Shown: positions 16,620 to 25,689, numbered from the stretch's first letter. The stretch: DNA of 42,575 bases from Kiritimatiellia bacterium (GCA_016929905.1 JAFGHX010000352.1:1-42575), one strand, 5' to 3'. The notes: generated by a model not told the origin, from the sequence alone. Program-made: numbers and translations.

Positions 16620-17755
16620 AGCTCCGGCAACGCCTCGAACCGGTCCGGCACGTCGGCGAGGTACACGTTGCCGTAGCCGGACATGTCGCTGGTGAAGAGG
16701 ACCTGCCGGCCGTCCGGCGAGAAGCGAGGGTGCACGTGCACCTGCTGAACATGCTGGCTGCTGCGGTGCATGCACAGTTCGCGCGGGCCGGATAGTTCGC
16801 CATGCTCCTGTTTCCACAGGCGCACCTGCTGGCCGTGATCGCCGACGATCAGCGAGAAGTCGTTCGAATGCATATGGCCCGTCGCCGTGTCGGACAGAAA
16901 CTCGAGCCGATCCGTGTTGTCGGGCCGTATCGTGCCGAAGAAATACTTCCCGTCCTCGCGCCGGCCGTGGTAGCCGAGCCGGACTCCGTCGGCCAACCAG
17001 TATTCATGTCCGGGGTGGTCGCCGTTCTCGCGCGGCCGGATCTGCCAGGCCGTCCGCGTGTTCAGATCGAAGCCCCAGATGCGGTTGTCGACCAGGTTCC
17101 ACGGCCCCTCGTGGCAGAAGGTGAGCAGGTTCGGCTGCGTTGGCGAGGTGTTCACGTGCCCGATCCAGGCCTGCTCTTCCCAGACGATCTCCACGCCTGA
17201 CCCGTCCGTTGCCACGCGCATGATTCGGCCCAGCGGCTTGGCTTCGAACGTCTCCCGGAACCCCATATAGGAATAGCGCAGGTCGGTTCGGACCCGGTCC
17301 CCGAGATTCTCCGTCAGCCCGATACACAGATGTTGGCCGTCCGCGGTGCAGTTCAGCATGGTGCGCCTGAATTTCTTCGGCAATCGCCACAGCGATTTCA
17401 TGGCCAGCGATTCGAGGTCCAGCGCCACCAGGCCCCGGCCATGGAAGAAGTACGCTTCATCCCGCATCGGGTTCACGCACGTCTGCAGGAACCCGGCCGT
17501 ACCGGGGTCCGTGCCTTCGCGCAAGCCCGTCAACTGCGTGATCGTGCCGCTCGCCAGATCGATGCCGAACAGATTCGCATGGTTGTTCCGGTCGGATCCG
17601 AACAGGAGTCTCTTCCCGTTCGCATACCAGCCGGGGTTCGTGAAATAGAGGTGATGACTGTGGCCCCTGTGGTGGGTCAGGCGTTGCACGCGCACGCCGC
17701 TGTTCGGGTCGCGATATTCATAGCGTTCACAGCCCCAGACGCGCCCCTTGGACAT
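16616..17755 (-). CDS. ogl: Oligogalacturonate lyase, polysaccharide lyase family 22
   Basis: 379 residues from ATG 17755, close to the 386-388 usual for PL22. The whole chain is a seven-bladed-propeller-like protein of the TolB-like type (RVQRLTHHRGHSHHLYFTN, WYANGKRLLFGSDRN, VHPRFSPDGRQVLFTSDMSGYGNVYLADV). The metal-binding cluster described for this family, Q-x-x-H-x-H, is seen as QQVHVHP with Q337, H340 and H342. Further conserved histidines lie in HEGPWNLVDNRIW, HPGHEYW and ATGHMHSNDFSL. The enzyme cuts unsaturated digalacturonate to 5-keto-4-deoxyuronate in pectin catabolism. No signal peptide is present, so it should act in the cytoplasm on imported oligomers, as known members do. The stop codon lies in the palindrome at 16597-16619. 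Confidence 0.92.
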   Translation of the reverse strand: MSKGRVWGCERYEYRDPNSGVRVQRLTHHRGHSHHLYFTNPGWYANGKRLLFGSDRNNHANLFGIDLASGTITQLTGLREGTDPGTAGFLQTCVNPMRDEAYFFHGRGLVALDLESLAMKSLWRLPKKFRRTMLNCTADGQHLCIGLTENLGDRVRTDLRYSYMGFRETFEAKPLGRIMRVATDGSGVEIVWEEQAWIGHVNTSPTQPNLLTFCHEGPWNLVDNRIWGFDLNTRTAWQIRPRENGDHPGHEYWLADGVRLGYHGRREDGKYFFGTIRPDNTDRLEFLSDTATGHMHSNDFSLIVGDHGQQVRLWKQEHGELSGPRELCMHRSSQHVQQVHVHPRFSPDGRQVLFTSDMSGYGNVYLADVPDRFEALPEL

Positions 17756-17780
17756 AGCCGGATCCTCCCGTTAAGACTGA

Positions 17781-17816
17781 CGGGACCGGGAGGGCCTGTT
17801 GGCCCGGCCGGTCCCG
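17781..17816 (-). promoter_or_regulatory. GC-rich hairpin in the leader of the oligogalacturonate lyase gene
   Basis: CGGGACCG (17781-17788) pairs with CGGTCCCG (17809-17816), with further pairing of GGGCC and GGCCC inside and a TGTT loop. It lies 26 bases upstream of the start codon, within the transcribed leader if the promoter at 17846-17874 is used, so it could affect translation or act as an attenuator. Function is inferred. Confidence 0.4.
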
Positions 17817-17845
17817 CAACGTTGTTGCCGCCTCCGGTCACGCCT

Positions 17846-17874
17846 ACCATTGAGCATCGCGCAAAACCTGTCAA
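17846..17874 (-). promoter_or_regulatory. Candidate sigma-70 promoter for oligogalacturonate lyase
   Basis: On the minus strand TTGACA (17874-17869) is followed by a 17-base spacer and AATGGT (17851-17846). The -35 is a perfect consensus and the -10 is weak. It points at the lyase start about 90 bases downstream. Confidence 0.5.
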
Positions 17875-18004
17875 GGCCCGGGTTTGGGCGGCTGCAGGTG
17901 GGAACGTGAGTTTCCTATAGGGTCGTTGCATCTCGCGGCCCCCACGGCCTTGCGCCGTGCAGGAGCAAGATTGGCAACTTGACCGTGCGGCGCACATGCC
18001 CCTT

Positions 18005-18043
18005 CCCCCCTGTTCAGCCGCCCACGGCGGCTGAACAGGGGGG
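18005..18043. repeat. Perfect 18-base-stem hairpin in a divergent promoter region
   Basis: CCCCCCTGTTCAGCCGCC (18005-18022), loop CAC, and its exact complement (18026-18043). It sits between the minus-strand lyase gene and the plus-strand peptidase gene, upstream of both candidate promoters, so it is not placed as a terminator for either. It lacks a GTAG or GGAG head. Operator, dyad insulator or small mobile remnant are all possible. Confidence 0.75.
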
Positions 18044-18150
18044 AGAAAGGAGGCGCCTGCCTTCCGACACGCCAGGGATCCTATTCCACCACGCGACAAG
18101 GTCTACCACGCAGCAGCGTGGTCGTGGGGCCCGTGCCCTACGACCCATTC

Positions 18151-18179
18151 TTGCCACGTCGCACGGCACGTTGTAGTAT
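18151..18179 (+). promoter_or_regulatory. Sigma-70-type promoter for the M20 peptidase gene
   Basis: TTGCCA (18151-18156), 17-base spacer, TAGTAT (18174-18179), about 38 bases before the start codon at 18217. The hexamer pair and spacing resemble the promoter at 9724. Confidence 0.65.
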
Positions 18180-18216
18180 GAACGATTCTGGCGGAAGTGA
18201 TTTTCGGAGGGCGATC

Positions 18217-19386
18217 ATGGCAGGTTTGAACGAGCGGCATGAACGGTGGCTGCGCGACTACATCGAGACGCCGTCGATCACGAATACGGGGAACGAGGCG
18301 CAGATGCGGCTGCTGGGCGAGTATTTCCGCGCGAAAGGCTGGCAGACGGGCGTGATCGAGTCGCCGACCTACAAAGGGCTCGGGAATTTCGTGGCGTGGC
18401 TGGATCCCGCGCATGAAGCGGTGCAGCGCGGCGCGCATCTCGTCATCGCCGCGCACGGCGATACGGTGCCGCCCCCCGCGCCGAGCACGTGGCAGAACGG
18501 CGACCCCATGAAACTGGTCCTGCGGGACGGGCACTACTACGGGCTGGGCGTGGCGGACACGAAGGGCCCGACCGTCGCTGCCATGATCGCCGCCACCGAG
18601 GGCCTTCAGGCCACGCGCCTGAAGCGGCCGGTGGCCTTCTGGATCAACCACTCCGAGGAGAACCAGGCGGGCGGCATCCCGCTCAAGGGTGCCGGGGAGA
18701 TGGTGGACCTGGCGTTGCGCGAGCAGACGAAAATCGACGCCATGATCGTCGTGGAACCCACGCGCGACGTACCGGTCAATGCACATTTTGGATACGCACA
18801 GGTCGCCGTTGACCTGAAGGGCAAGGCCGCGCACGGGAGCATGCCCCAGCAGGGCGACAACGCGGTTGAGCGGATGGGGGCCGCCATTGAAGCGCTGCGC
18901 CGGCTGCGCCAGGAGTTGGCGCAGCAACATGGTCTGCCGCTGAATATCGGGTTCGCGCACGGCGGGAACGAAGGGCAGGTCAACGTCGTCCCGGACAGCG
19001 CCCGGCTGGTCCTCGATTACCGTTGCCCGCCGAATTCCGTTCCCGCGCCCCGCGTACTGGAACTGGTGCGGCAGGCCGTGGCGCCCATGAAAGCGAAGAC
19101 GGACCTGGTCTTTCCCGCCATCGAGCCGTTCGCCTGCGGCGCGAGCAAGCCGCTCGTGCGGCTCGTTTCGCAAATCACGCGCAAGACGCCGCAGACCGTG
19201 CGGTACTACACCGACGCCGCCGCCTACCGCCGCCTGCAGGAACGCGGCCAGCTCACGGACGGCCTGCTCGTGTTCGGCTGCGGCGATATCCGCCGTGCCC
19301 ACGCGCCGGACGAACGCATCGAGGCCGCGCACCTGGTGAAAGGAATCGAGACGTTCCGCAAGATCTTCGAAGCGTACTGTACGTGA
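18217..19386 (+). CDS. M20 family zinc metallopeptidase (ArgE/DapE/CPG2 type)
   Basis: 389 residues. ATG 18217 is chosen because CGGAGGG lies 7 bases upstream; the open frame extends further but without a comparable site. The M20 zinc ligands are in order: H80 in AAHGDTV, D114 in GLGVADTKGP, E147/E148 in NHSEENQ (catalytic base and ligand), the acidic residue in VVEPTRD, and a C-terminal histidine in IEAAHLVKGIETF. The dimerisation domain is the central part (GYAQVAVDLKGKAAHGSMPQQGDNAVERM). Known members hydrolyse amide bonds of N-acyl amino acids, succinyl-diaminopimelate or dipeptides. Which substrate applies here is not visible. It has its own promoter and is followed by repeats. Confidence 0.9.
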   Translation: MAGLNERHERWLRDYIETPSITNTGNEAQMRLLGEYFRAKGWQTGVIESPTYKGLGNFVAWLDPAHEAVQRGAHLVIAAHGDTVPPPAPSTWQNGDPMKLVLRDGHYYGLGVADTKGPTVAAMIAATEGLQATRLKRPVAFWINHSEENQAGGIPLKGAGEMVDLALREQTKIDAMIVVEPTRDVPVNAHFGYAQVAVDLKGKAAHGSMPQQGDNAVERMGAAIEALRRLRQELAQQHGLPLNIGFAHGGNEGQVNVVPDSARLVLDYRCPPNSVPAPRVLELVRQAVAPMKAKTDLVFPAIEPFACGASKPLVRLVSQITRKTPQTVRYYTDAAAYRRLQERGQLTDGLLVFGCGDIRRAHAPDERIEAAHLVKGIETFRKIFEAYCT

Positions 19387-19391
19387 AGCTT

Positions 19392-19439
19392 GCTCGAGAA
19401 CTTACTCGGGAACTTGCTCGGAAACTCTATCGGAATTCT
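19392..19439 (+). repeat. 12-base tandem repeat, four units
   Basis: GCTCGAGAACTT, ACTCGGGAACTT, GCTCGGAAACTC and TATCGGAATTCT follow each other without gaps, starting 5 bases after the peptidase stop. The first unit is identical to one at 9631-9642. Confidence 0.75.
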
Positions 19440-19456
19440 CTCTGAAGGCGCTCGTT

Positions 19457-19540
19457 GCGGGAATCGAGGATTGCCACGAGGCCGGCCACCCGCCATTGCT
19501 TCTTGCCGTGTCGCCTCGTGGCAATCCTTTCGATTCCCGC
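19457..19540. repeat. Long imperfect hairpin between convergent genes
   Basis: The arm at 19457-19482 pairs with 19513-19540 over 26 bases, apart from a 2-base bulge, around a 30-base loop. It lies between the peptidase and ABC genes, which converge, so a transcription-barrier role is plausible. No T-run follows. Nothing else is seen between 19541 and the ABC gene. Confidence 0.6.
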
Positions 19541-19618
19541 GACACATTGCCGCGCGGCCTTTCTCGCTCCCCTTTTCGCGTTCCTTTCGCGCGGTTTCGC
19601 GGGCCATTCCCCCGCCGT

Positions 19619-20281
<663 letters not shown>

Positions 20282-20326
20282 ACCGTCACCTCAGACTTCC
20301 AACCTTCCTCTCTTCCGTTCTCCGGG

Positions 20327-21613
20327 CTACGTCTCACGCAGCATCTTAGCAGGGTCCAGCCTCGTCGCCAACACCGCGGGCAGCCAGGTGGCGAGCACGG
20401 CCAGTGCTCCGGCGCCGAGCAGTGCCGCCACGACCCAACCCGCGGGCGCCACGCCCCGCACCGACAGGCCTTCCGTCCCGCTGATCGCCGCCGCCATGCG
20501 CGTTGCCAGCGCCACGGCCGCGAGGACGCCCGCCGCCCCGCCCACGCACCCGACCGCCGCGGCCTTGGCGAGAAACAGCGCGAGAATCCGGGCGGAACGC
20601 ACGCCCATCGCACGCAGGATCCCGATTTCGGAGAGTCGCGCGCGCACGTTTCGCCACGCGAGCAGGCCGACCCACACGGCGCAGGCGGCCATGATCAGCG
20701 GGACGGCGACGGACGCGAACGCCTCGCGCTCGCCGCGCAACCGCTGCCTGGCCGCCGCCTCGCGCGCCAGCAGGCGCTCCGCCTCGGCGATGACGCTGAA
20801 CCGCGCTTCGGCCCGCGCCAGAACGCGTGTCCCGAACTCTACCGCCTGCGTGTCGGGCAGAACCCGCTCGATCTCCGCCCGAACACGCGGCAGCGCCTCC
20901 GCCGCCGCGCACAGGCATTCGATGGCGAGAATCGCGTTGATCCGCCCCGGCTGGCCCAGCAGACGCTGGGCGTCGGCGAGCGGGATCCAGACGCTGATAT
21001 CGTCCTGCGTGCCCCGCTCTTCATGGCACGTGTCGACCCGGAACGCCTGGCCAAGCAGCGTGGTCGTGTCGCCCGGCTTCAGACCGAGCGTGGTGTGCAA
21101 CTCGTGGCCCAGCACCATCGCGCCGGCCGGTACGGGCTGGACCAGCGGCTTCTTCTTATCCAGAGCCGGGTTCGGCACTTCGCCGCGCGTGCCGATCAGG
21201 ACAATGGTCCGGTGCGCTTCCGGCCACGTCGTCTTCTTCTGCAGGATGGGCAGAAAATGGCGAATGGTCACGACACCCGATTGGGCGAGGCGCTCGACGT
21301 AGGCTTCGGGCATCGATTTTGCCGCGTAGTCCTCCGCATAGTAGTCCTTGAGCGGCTGGTCCCTCGGCAGGACAAGCAGGTTGAATCCCAGCTTGAGTGT
21401 CGCCTTGCGCATGTCGTCTTTGAGCGCGTCGGCCTGCCGGTCAAGATCCGCGCGTTTGGCCGCCAGCAGTTGCTCCGTCCGCACGTCATAGGCGTTCAGG
21501 AAGGCCGCGGCCCCTACCGTGACGCCCGCGGCGACGGCCACCGCCGTCGCGCTGAGCGCGAAGCTCAGCTTCCGGTGCCGCAACTCCATCCAGACAAGAC
21601 TGAGTACATTCAT
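20327..21613 (-). CDS. ABC transporter permease, FtsX/MacB-like (downstream copy)
   Basis: 428 residues from ATG 21613. One N-terminal transmembrane helix (LSFALSATAVAVAAGVTVGAA) leads into a large extracytoplasmic domain with a coiled-coil-like start (TEQLLAAKRADLDRQADALKDD). The C-terminal half has three further helices (VAVPLIMAACAVWVGLLAW, LALFLAKAAAVGCVGGAAGVL, VVAALLGAGALAVLATWLP). The FtsX coupling element is SEIGILRAMGVRSARILALF, and the chain ends in LDPAKMLRE, typical of this superfamily. Its partner is the homologous gene at 21772 and its ATPase lies 45 bases downstream. Confidence 0.9.
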   Translation of the reverse strand: MNVLSLVWMELRHRKLSFALSATAVAVAAGVTVGAAAFLNAYDVRTEQLLAAKRADLDRQADALKDDMRKATLKLGFNLLVLPRDQPLKDYYAEDYAAKSMPEAYVERLAQSGVVTIRHFLPILQKKTTWPEAHRTIVLIGTRGEVPNPALDKKKPLVQPVPAGAMVLGHELHTTLGLKPGDTTTLLGQAFRVDTCHEERGTQDDISVWIPLADAQRLLGQPGRINAILAIECLCAAAEALPRVRAEIERVLPDTQAVEFGTRVLARAEARFSVIAEAERLLAREAAARQRLRGEREAFASVAVPLIMAACAVWVGLLAWRNVRARLSEIGILRAMGVRSARILALFLAKAAAVGCVGGAAGVLAAVALATRMAAAISGTEGLSVRGVAPAGWVVAALLGAGALAVLATWLPAVLATRLDPAKMLRET

Positions 21614-21627
21614 CCCGCACCGCGTTG

Positions 21628-21763
21628 GAATGGAAGGTTGGAAGAATGGCAGAGTGGCAGAATGGAAGGGTGGAAGAATGGAAGATTGGGGGATTGACGG
21701 AACGGATCTTCTCCACGGTTCCAGTCAGCCATCCTTCCATTCCTCCATTCTTCCATCCTTCCT
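21628..21763. repeat. Polypurine/polypyrimidine short tandem repeats in inverted arrangement
   Basis: On the plus strand 21628-21690 is built of TGGAAGAATGG-like units with a 7-8 base period. 21728-21763 is the pyrimidine-rich counterpart (CCATCCTTCCATTCCTCC...), so the two can pair. Similar blocks occur at 23107-23194 and, one-sided, at about 20287-20310, all in gaps of the same ABC gene set. Confidence 0.7.
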
Positions 21764-21771
21764 GTGAGCCG

Positions 21772-23061
21772 CTAGCGGCTCGCCAGAATCCGTACCGGAT
21801 CCCGGCGCATCGCCGCCACGACCGGCAGGCAACAGGCCAGTGCGGTCAGCGCCGCGGCGATCCCGAGCGCCGGCAGCAGCGGCGCGGGAGACCCTGCCCA
21901 CGGGATCCGCGCCCGCGCAGCGGCCTGAGCCAGGAACCGCGCTTCGCCCCAGACGCCGAGCGCAACGCCTGCCGTCAGGCCGAGCAGGCCTCCGCCCAGC
22001 CCGAGCGCCAGCCACCGGACGACAAACAGCGCGACGACATCGCGAGCGCGCATCCCGAGCGCGGCCCATATCCCGATTTCCGGCAGCCGCCGGTCCGCGT
22101 TGGCCCAGGCCAGCAGCCCGAGGCATCCGGCGCAGACGGAGACCACCAGCGCATTGAGCCACAGGCCAAGGCGTCGCCTCTCCCGCGCAAGCTCGGCCTG
22201 ATTCCGGCGTTCGAGCTCGACCGTCGCGCGTGCCTCCTTGGCCAGGTTCACCTCGGCCAGCGCCCTGGCCCGCACGGCGTGGTTGAGCTCGACCACCTGC
22301 GCCTGCGGCAGGATCCCCGCGACTTCCTTCCGAACGTCGGGCAGATTCGCCCACGCCGCCCGCGTCGCGACGGCCAGGATCTCGGTGATCAGACCCGGCT
22401 TCGCCAGCAGCGCCTGCGCGTCCGGCAAGTTCATCCGGATCGTGATGTCGTCCTTGTTGCCGCGTGCCGCAAGGCACTTGCCCACCGTGAACGGCTTGCC
22501 CAGCACCGTACACGCGTCGCCCTCTCTGAAACCGAGACCGCGGTGTAGCTCGTGACCCAGCAGCACCGTGCCGGGTGGGATGGGGCCGCTCTCCGCCGCG
22601 TGCAGGGCGCCCGTTTGCCCCGCCGGCGGTTCGCTGCGCCCCGCGATGAAAACGGTCCAGCCCGTCTCCGGCCATTTCACCCGCTGCCGGAGCTGGGCAA
22701 CGGGCAGGCGGATCGTCGTGAGCGCGGCCTGTTGCAGCAGGGCCAGGTGCGCCTCCGGCATGAACGGCTCCGCGCCGTCCTCCGCGTGCCACGCGCCGAG
22801 TTCCTGCCCGCGCGGCACAATGATCACGTCGAACCCGAGCGCGGCCATCGCACCCGCCACTCGGTCCTTCACGGATTCCAGGCCTTGTTCCGTCGCCCGC
22901 GCTTTCGCCGTCAGACAGGCCTGCATGCGCCATTCATGGCGCGAAAGCAGTACGCCGGTCGCGGTCGTCGTCCCTACGGCCAGCACGACCGCCAGAAGGC
23001 CGAGCAGCGAATTCCACTTGCTGTAGAAAAGCTCCTTGCGCGCGAATCGGAACAGCGGCAT
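21772..23061 (-). CDS. ABC transporter permease, FtsX/MacB-like (upstream copy)
   Basis: 429 residues from ATG 23061; GTG 23067 is an alternative start. The architecture parallels the downstream permease: N-terminal helix (LLGLLAVVLAVGTTTATGV), a long extracytoplasmic domain (ALGFDVIIVPRGQELGAWHAE, TVLLGHELHRGLGFREGD, RGNKDDITIRMNLPDAQALL), and three C-terminal helices (ALVVSVCAGCLGLLAWA, WLALGLGGGLLGLTAGVAL, LLPALGIAAALTALACCLPVV). The coupling helix is PEIGIWAALGMRARDVVALF, and the end is RRDPVRILAS. The two permeases share LPRDQ/VPRGQ and GTQDDI/GNKDDI stretches, so they arose by duplication and probably form a heterodimer. Confidence 0.9.
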   Translation of the reverse strand: MPLFRFARKELFYSKWNSLLGLLAVVLAVGTTTATGVLLSRHEWRMQACLTAKARATEQGLESVKDRVAGAMAALGFDVIIVPRGQELGAWHAEDGAEPFMPEAHLALLQQAALTTIRLPVAQLRQRVKWPETGWTVFIAGRSEPPAGQTGALHAAESGPIPPGTVLLGHELHRGLGFREGDACTVLGKPFTVGKCLAARGNKDDITIRMNLPDAQALLAKPGLITEILAVATRAAWANLPDVRKEVAGILPQAQVVELNHAVRARALAEVNLAKEARATVELERRNQAELARERRRLGLWLNALVVSVCAGCLGLLAWANADRRLPEIGIWAALGMRARDVVALFVVRWLALGLGGGLLGLTAGVALGVWGEARFLAQAAARARIPWAGSPAPLLPALGIAAALTALACCLPVVAAMRRDPVRILASR

Positions 23062-23106
23062 GCGCACCTCGAGTCGTCATATCAGACACTGCGCGTATGG
23101 ACGGCC

Positions 23107-23194
23107 GGAAGCGTGGAAGAGTGGAAGCATGGAAAAACGGAACGCGCGTCCATACCCAGGCAATCTTCCATCCTTCCAATCTTCCATATCTTCC
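23107..23194. repeat. Polypurine/polypyrimidine inverted repeat, second copy
   Basis: GGAAGCGTGGAAGAGTGGAA (23107 onward) and its pyrimidine counterpart CTTCCATCCTTCCAATCTTC (23164 onward), with the same 7-9 base period as the block at 21628-21763. Intergenic, upstream of the first permease. Confidence 0.65.
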
Positions 23195-23272
23195 TCTGTT
23201 TCACCCATCCGTTCTTCCGGGTCCCTCGTCCGGGCAGTATGTCGCGCCAATGGCGGCCCGGCAACGCCAAAG

Positions 23273-23776
23273 TCAACGCCGCTCGCCAAAGACGGATCTG
23301 GACGAAGAGTACGACAAAGAGGCGTGGGGGCCGGGTCGCGATTTCCACAGCCACGCCCCCAGCAGGACGGGGATGAGCAGGGCGATCCCGTCGAAGACGA
23401 GCATGTGGTCGCGCATCCAGCCGGGTTTCGCCCGGAAGGCGAAGATCAGCATGTCGGTCACGTTCACGAACAGGCCGCCCAGGACGTAAATCCATGAGAT
23501 CAGCCGCGCCGAGCCCCGGCCCCGATGCCAGGCGAACCCGGCCCAGAGCAACAGGACACCGAGGAACGTCCCCATCGCCGAGGAGAGCATGCCCCACTCG
23601 ACGCTGAGCCCCATCGCTTCCACCCCGTGTTGGCTGAGATCGGCGACGGCCCAAAGCGTGTCGTTCGCCACGACGCGCAACCCGTTCGTCGCCAACGGCA
23701 CCAGACCGGTCATCACGCCGATTACGCCGACCAGAATGAGAACCGTGCCCAGCGGGCGGTTGCGTAAAGGGGGCAT
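23273..23776 (-). CDS. Small integral membrane protein of unknown function
   Basis: 167 residues from ATG 23776, with AAGGA about 8 bases upstream. Four hydrophobic segments are visible (GTVLILVGVIGVMTGLVPLA, GMLSSAMGTFLGVLLLWAGFA, ISWIYVLGGLFVNVTDMLIFAF, MLVFDGIALLIPVLLGAWLW). The protein ends in a short basic/serine tail. I do not recognise the family. It lies upstream of the FtsX pair on the same strand, about 210 bases away across a repeat, so co-transcription is possible but unproven. Confidence 0.75.
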   Translation of the reverse strand: MPPLRNRPLGTVLILVGVIGVMTGLVPLATNGLRVVANDTLWAVADLSQHGVEAMGLSVEWGMLSSAMGTFLGVLLLWAGFAWHRGRGSARLISWIYVLGGLFVNVTDMLIFAFRAKPGWMRDHMLVFDGIALLIPVLLGAWLWKSRPGPHASLSYSSSRSVFGERR

Positions 23777-23958
23777 CGTTTGGCTCCTTGGGGCCCGCGC
23801 AAAATCTGAACTTGTTTCTGCGCGAACCCTTGCCGCAGAGCTTACCCGGCGGGACGCCTGCCCAACAAGCCTATTCCAAACGGACCGCAAGCCGCCCGGG
23901 CGACCGCAACCCCGCGCGGAGACGCCGCCCGAGACACGAGCTGGCCTGCCCGGTTGCA

Positions 23959-23987
23959 TTGACAAGGCAGGCCCTGTGCGGTACTGA
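23959..23987 (+). promoter_or_regulatory. Candidate promoter for the GH4 gene
   Basis: TTGACA (23959-23964), a 17-base spacer, and TACTGA (23982-23987). The -35 is perfect and the -10 is poor. The start codon is 85 bases downstream behind AAGGAG. Confidence 0.45.
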
Positions 23988-24071
23988 TTTCGCCATGTCT
24001 CGAGGCAGGGGAACGCCTTCGTATCCCTGCAACACGTTTGCGTCGACGTTCATGCACGAAGGAGTAAGCAC

Positions 24072-25412
24072 GTGGCGAAAATCGTGATGATTGGCGCGGG
24101 AAGCCCGTTCGGCGGACGGCTTTGTCTGGACGTCATGTCGCGCGAGGGATTGCGCGACTCGACCGTTTGCCTTTGCGACCTGCACGAGGGGCGGCTGGGG
24201 AGAGTGGCCGAGTTCGCGCGGAAAGCGGCAGAACAGTTCGGGCTGCCCACGACGATCGAGGCGTCCACCGACCGCACGCAGCTTCTGCCGGAGGCGGATT
24301 TCGTGGTGACGTCGATCCGGGTCGGCGACATGAAGTACGCCAAACTCGCCGGCGACATCCCGCGCAAGTACGGCGTGGACCAGACGATCGCCGATACCGT
24401 CGGGATCGGCGGCGTGTTCAAGCTGTTCCGGGCCGGCCCGGTCCAGCGCCAGTTCTTTCGGGACATGGAGCGGCTCTGTCCCAACGCCCTCGTTCTGAAC
24501 CACACGAACCCGATGGCCATGTTGAGCTGGCTGCACCTGATCGATTCGCCGATGGCGTACGTCGGCCTCTGTCATAGCGTGCAGGGCACCACCCAGAAGC
24601 TCGCCCGGCTCGCGGGCGTTCCCTACAAGGACGTCAACTACAAGGTGGCCGGCATCAATCACCTCAGCTGGGTGCTCGAACTGCGGCGCGGCAAGGAGGA
24701 TCTGTATCCGCGCCTGCGCCAGGCCGCCGAGGACCCCGAGACGGTCGGGACGGACAAGGTCCGCTTCGAACTCATGCGCCAGTTCGGGTATTTCCCCACC
24801 GAGAGCAGCCAGCATAACTCCGAATATCTGCCCTACTTCCGGCGAACCGCCGAGATGCGCGACGCCTACTTCCCGCCCGACCGGGTCCGGAAGGAACGGG
24901 AGGCCCGCACAACGGCGCCGGTCCCCATGTGGCGGCAATGGCAGTTGTGGATGAACGGCAAGGCCGAAATGCCCGAGCCACAACTGCATCACTCGAACGA
25001 GTATACGATCGGGATCATGGACGCGGTCGTGACCGACGTGCCGTTCCGATTCAACGGCAATGTGCTCAACCACGGCCTCATCGACAACCTGCCCGCCGGC
25101 TGCTGTGTCGAGGTCCCCTGCATCGCCGATGCCCAGGGCGTGCGGCCTGTCCGGGTCGGCGCGCTCCCGCCGCAGCTGGCCGCGCTGGACCGCTCCAACA
25201 TCGCCGTGCAGGAACTGGCCGTGCGTGCGCTGCTGGACCGTGATCGCGAAGCCGCCTTCCACGCCTGCGCGCTGGACCCGCTGACCGCCGCCACCGCCAC
25301 TCTGCCCGTGATCCGGCAGATCTTCGATGAGCTCTGGGACGCCTATAAGGACCTGCTCGCCTGGTTCGACCCCGCGCACCAGGGGCCGGTGCCCGAGTTG
25401 GTGAGGGGGTAA
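24072..25412 (+). CDS. Glycoside hydrolase family 4 (alpha-galactosidase/alpha-glucosidase/alpha-galacturonidase type)
   Basis: 446 residues from GTG 24072, with AAGGAG about 8 bases upstream. The N-terminus is the NAD-binding motif of GH4 (IVMIGAGSPFGG). The asparagine loop is NHTNPMAM near 145-152. The metal ligands of the family are C167 in GLCHSVQGT and H197 in VAGINHLSW. The CHSV form is found in MelA/AglA-type members and not in the 6-phospho-glucosidases, so the likely substrate is a free alpha-galactoside, alpha-glucoside or alpha-galacturonide. GH4 enzymes use NAD and Mn by a redox-elimination mechanism and work in the cytoplasm; no signal peptide is seen. Closeness to the oligogalacturonate lyase gene makes galacturonide attractive, but that is inference. 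Confidence 0.92.
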   Translation: MAKIVMIGAGSPFGGRLCLDVMSREGLRDSTVCLCDLHEGRLGRVAEFARKAAEQFGLPTTIEASTDRTQLLPEADFVVTSIRVGDMKYAKLAGDIPRKYGVDQTIADTVGIGGVFKLFRAGPVQRQFFRDMERLCPNALVLNHTNPMAMLSWLHLIDSPMAYVGLCHSVQGTTQKLARLAGVPYKDVNYKVAGINHLSWVLELRRGKEDLYPRLRQAAEDPETVGTDKVRFELMRQFGYFPTESSQHNSEYLPYFRRTAEMRDAYFPPDRVRKEREARTTAPVPMWRQWQLWMNGKAEMPEPQLHHSNEYTIGIMDAVVTDVPFRFNGNVLNHGLIDNLPAGCCVEVPCIADAQGVRPVRVGALPPQLAALDRSNIAVQELAVRALLDRDREAAFHACALDPLTAATATLPVIRQIFDELWDAYKDLLAWFDPAHQGPVPELVRG

Positions 25413-25428
25413 GGCAGGCATTCCTGCC
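25413..25428 (+). terminator. Terminator-like hairpin directly after the GH4 stop
   Basis: GGCAGG (25413-25418), loop CATT, CCTGCC (25423-25428). It starts one base after the TAA. There is no T-run, so it may be a factor-dependent stop or a decayed palindromic repeat. Confidence 0.4.
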
Positions 25429-25509
25429 CGCTGTTGGAGATGCCTCCCTCGTCTGGGGGTGGGCATGCTCCGGACCAACGGCATGCTGTTTGCATCTTCC
25501 CTCGGGCAT

Positions 25510-25532
25510 AATACATTGCAACGCAACGTATT
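25510..25532. promoter_or_regulatory. Operator-like near-palindrome
   Basis: A 23-base dyad with outer arms AATAC (25510-25514) and GTATT (25528-25532) and inner arms TTGC and GCAA around the centre; 9 of 11 pairs match. The surrounding DNA is AT-rich for this window and includes TAATAC (25509-25514), which could be a -10. Helix-turn-helix regulators bind sites of this size, but none can be assigned. Confidence 0.4.
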
Positions 25533-25593
25533 TTAGGCTTGCCTTCGTCGCGGGAATTCTGATAATGGCCAACGCGGGCTTCGCCCGCAACCC

Positions 25594-25621
25594 AGAGGTC
25601 AGAGGTCGGAGATCAGAGGTC
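25594..25621 (+). repeat. 7-base tandem repeat
   Basis: AGAGGTC, AGAGGTC, GGAGATC, AGAGGTC in series. Just before it, GCGGGCTTCGCCCGC (25573-25587) folds as a small hairpin. Intergenic; function unknown. Confidence 0.6.
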
Positions 25622-25689
25622 AGCGGCTTCTCAGCCAGCATCGCGGGTTCACCCGTACCGTTCTTTTCGCTCATAAACCGCTTACAGCC

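Noticed and set aside
17677..18099. Collagen-like GPAGPTGPPGP peptide on the minus strand
   Set aside because: It arises from the GC-rich hairpin upstream of the lyase gene, has no ribosome-binding site, and no such protein family context.
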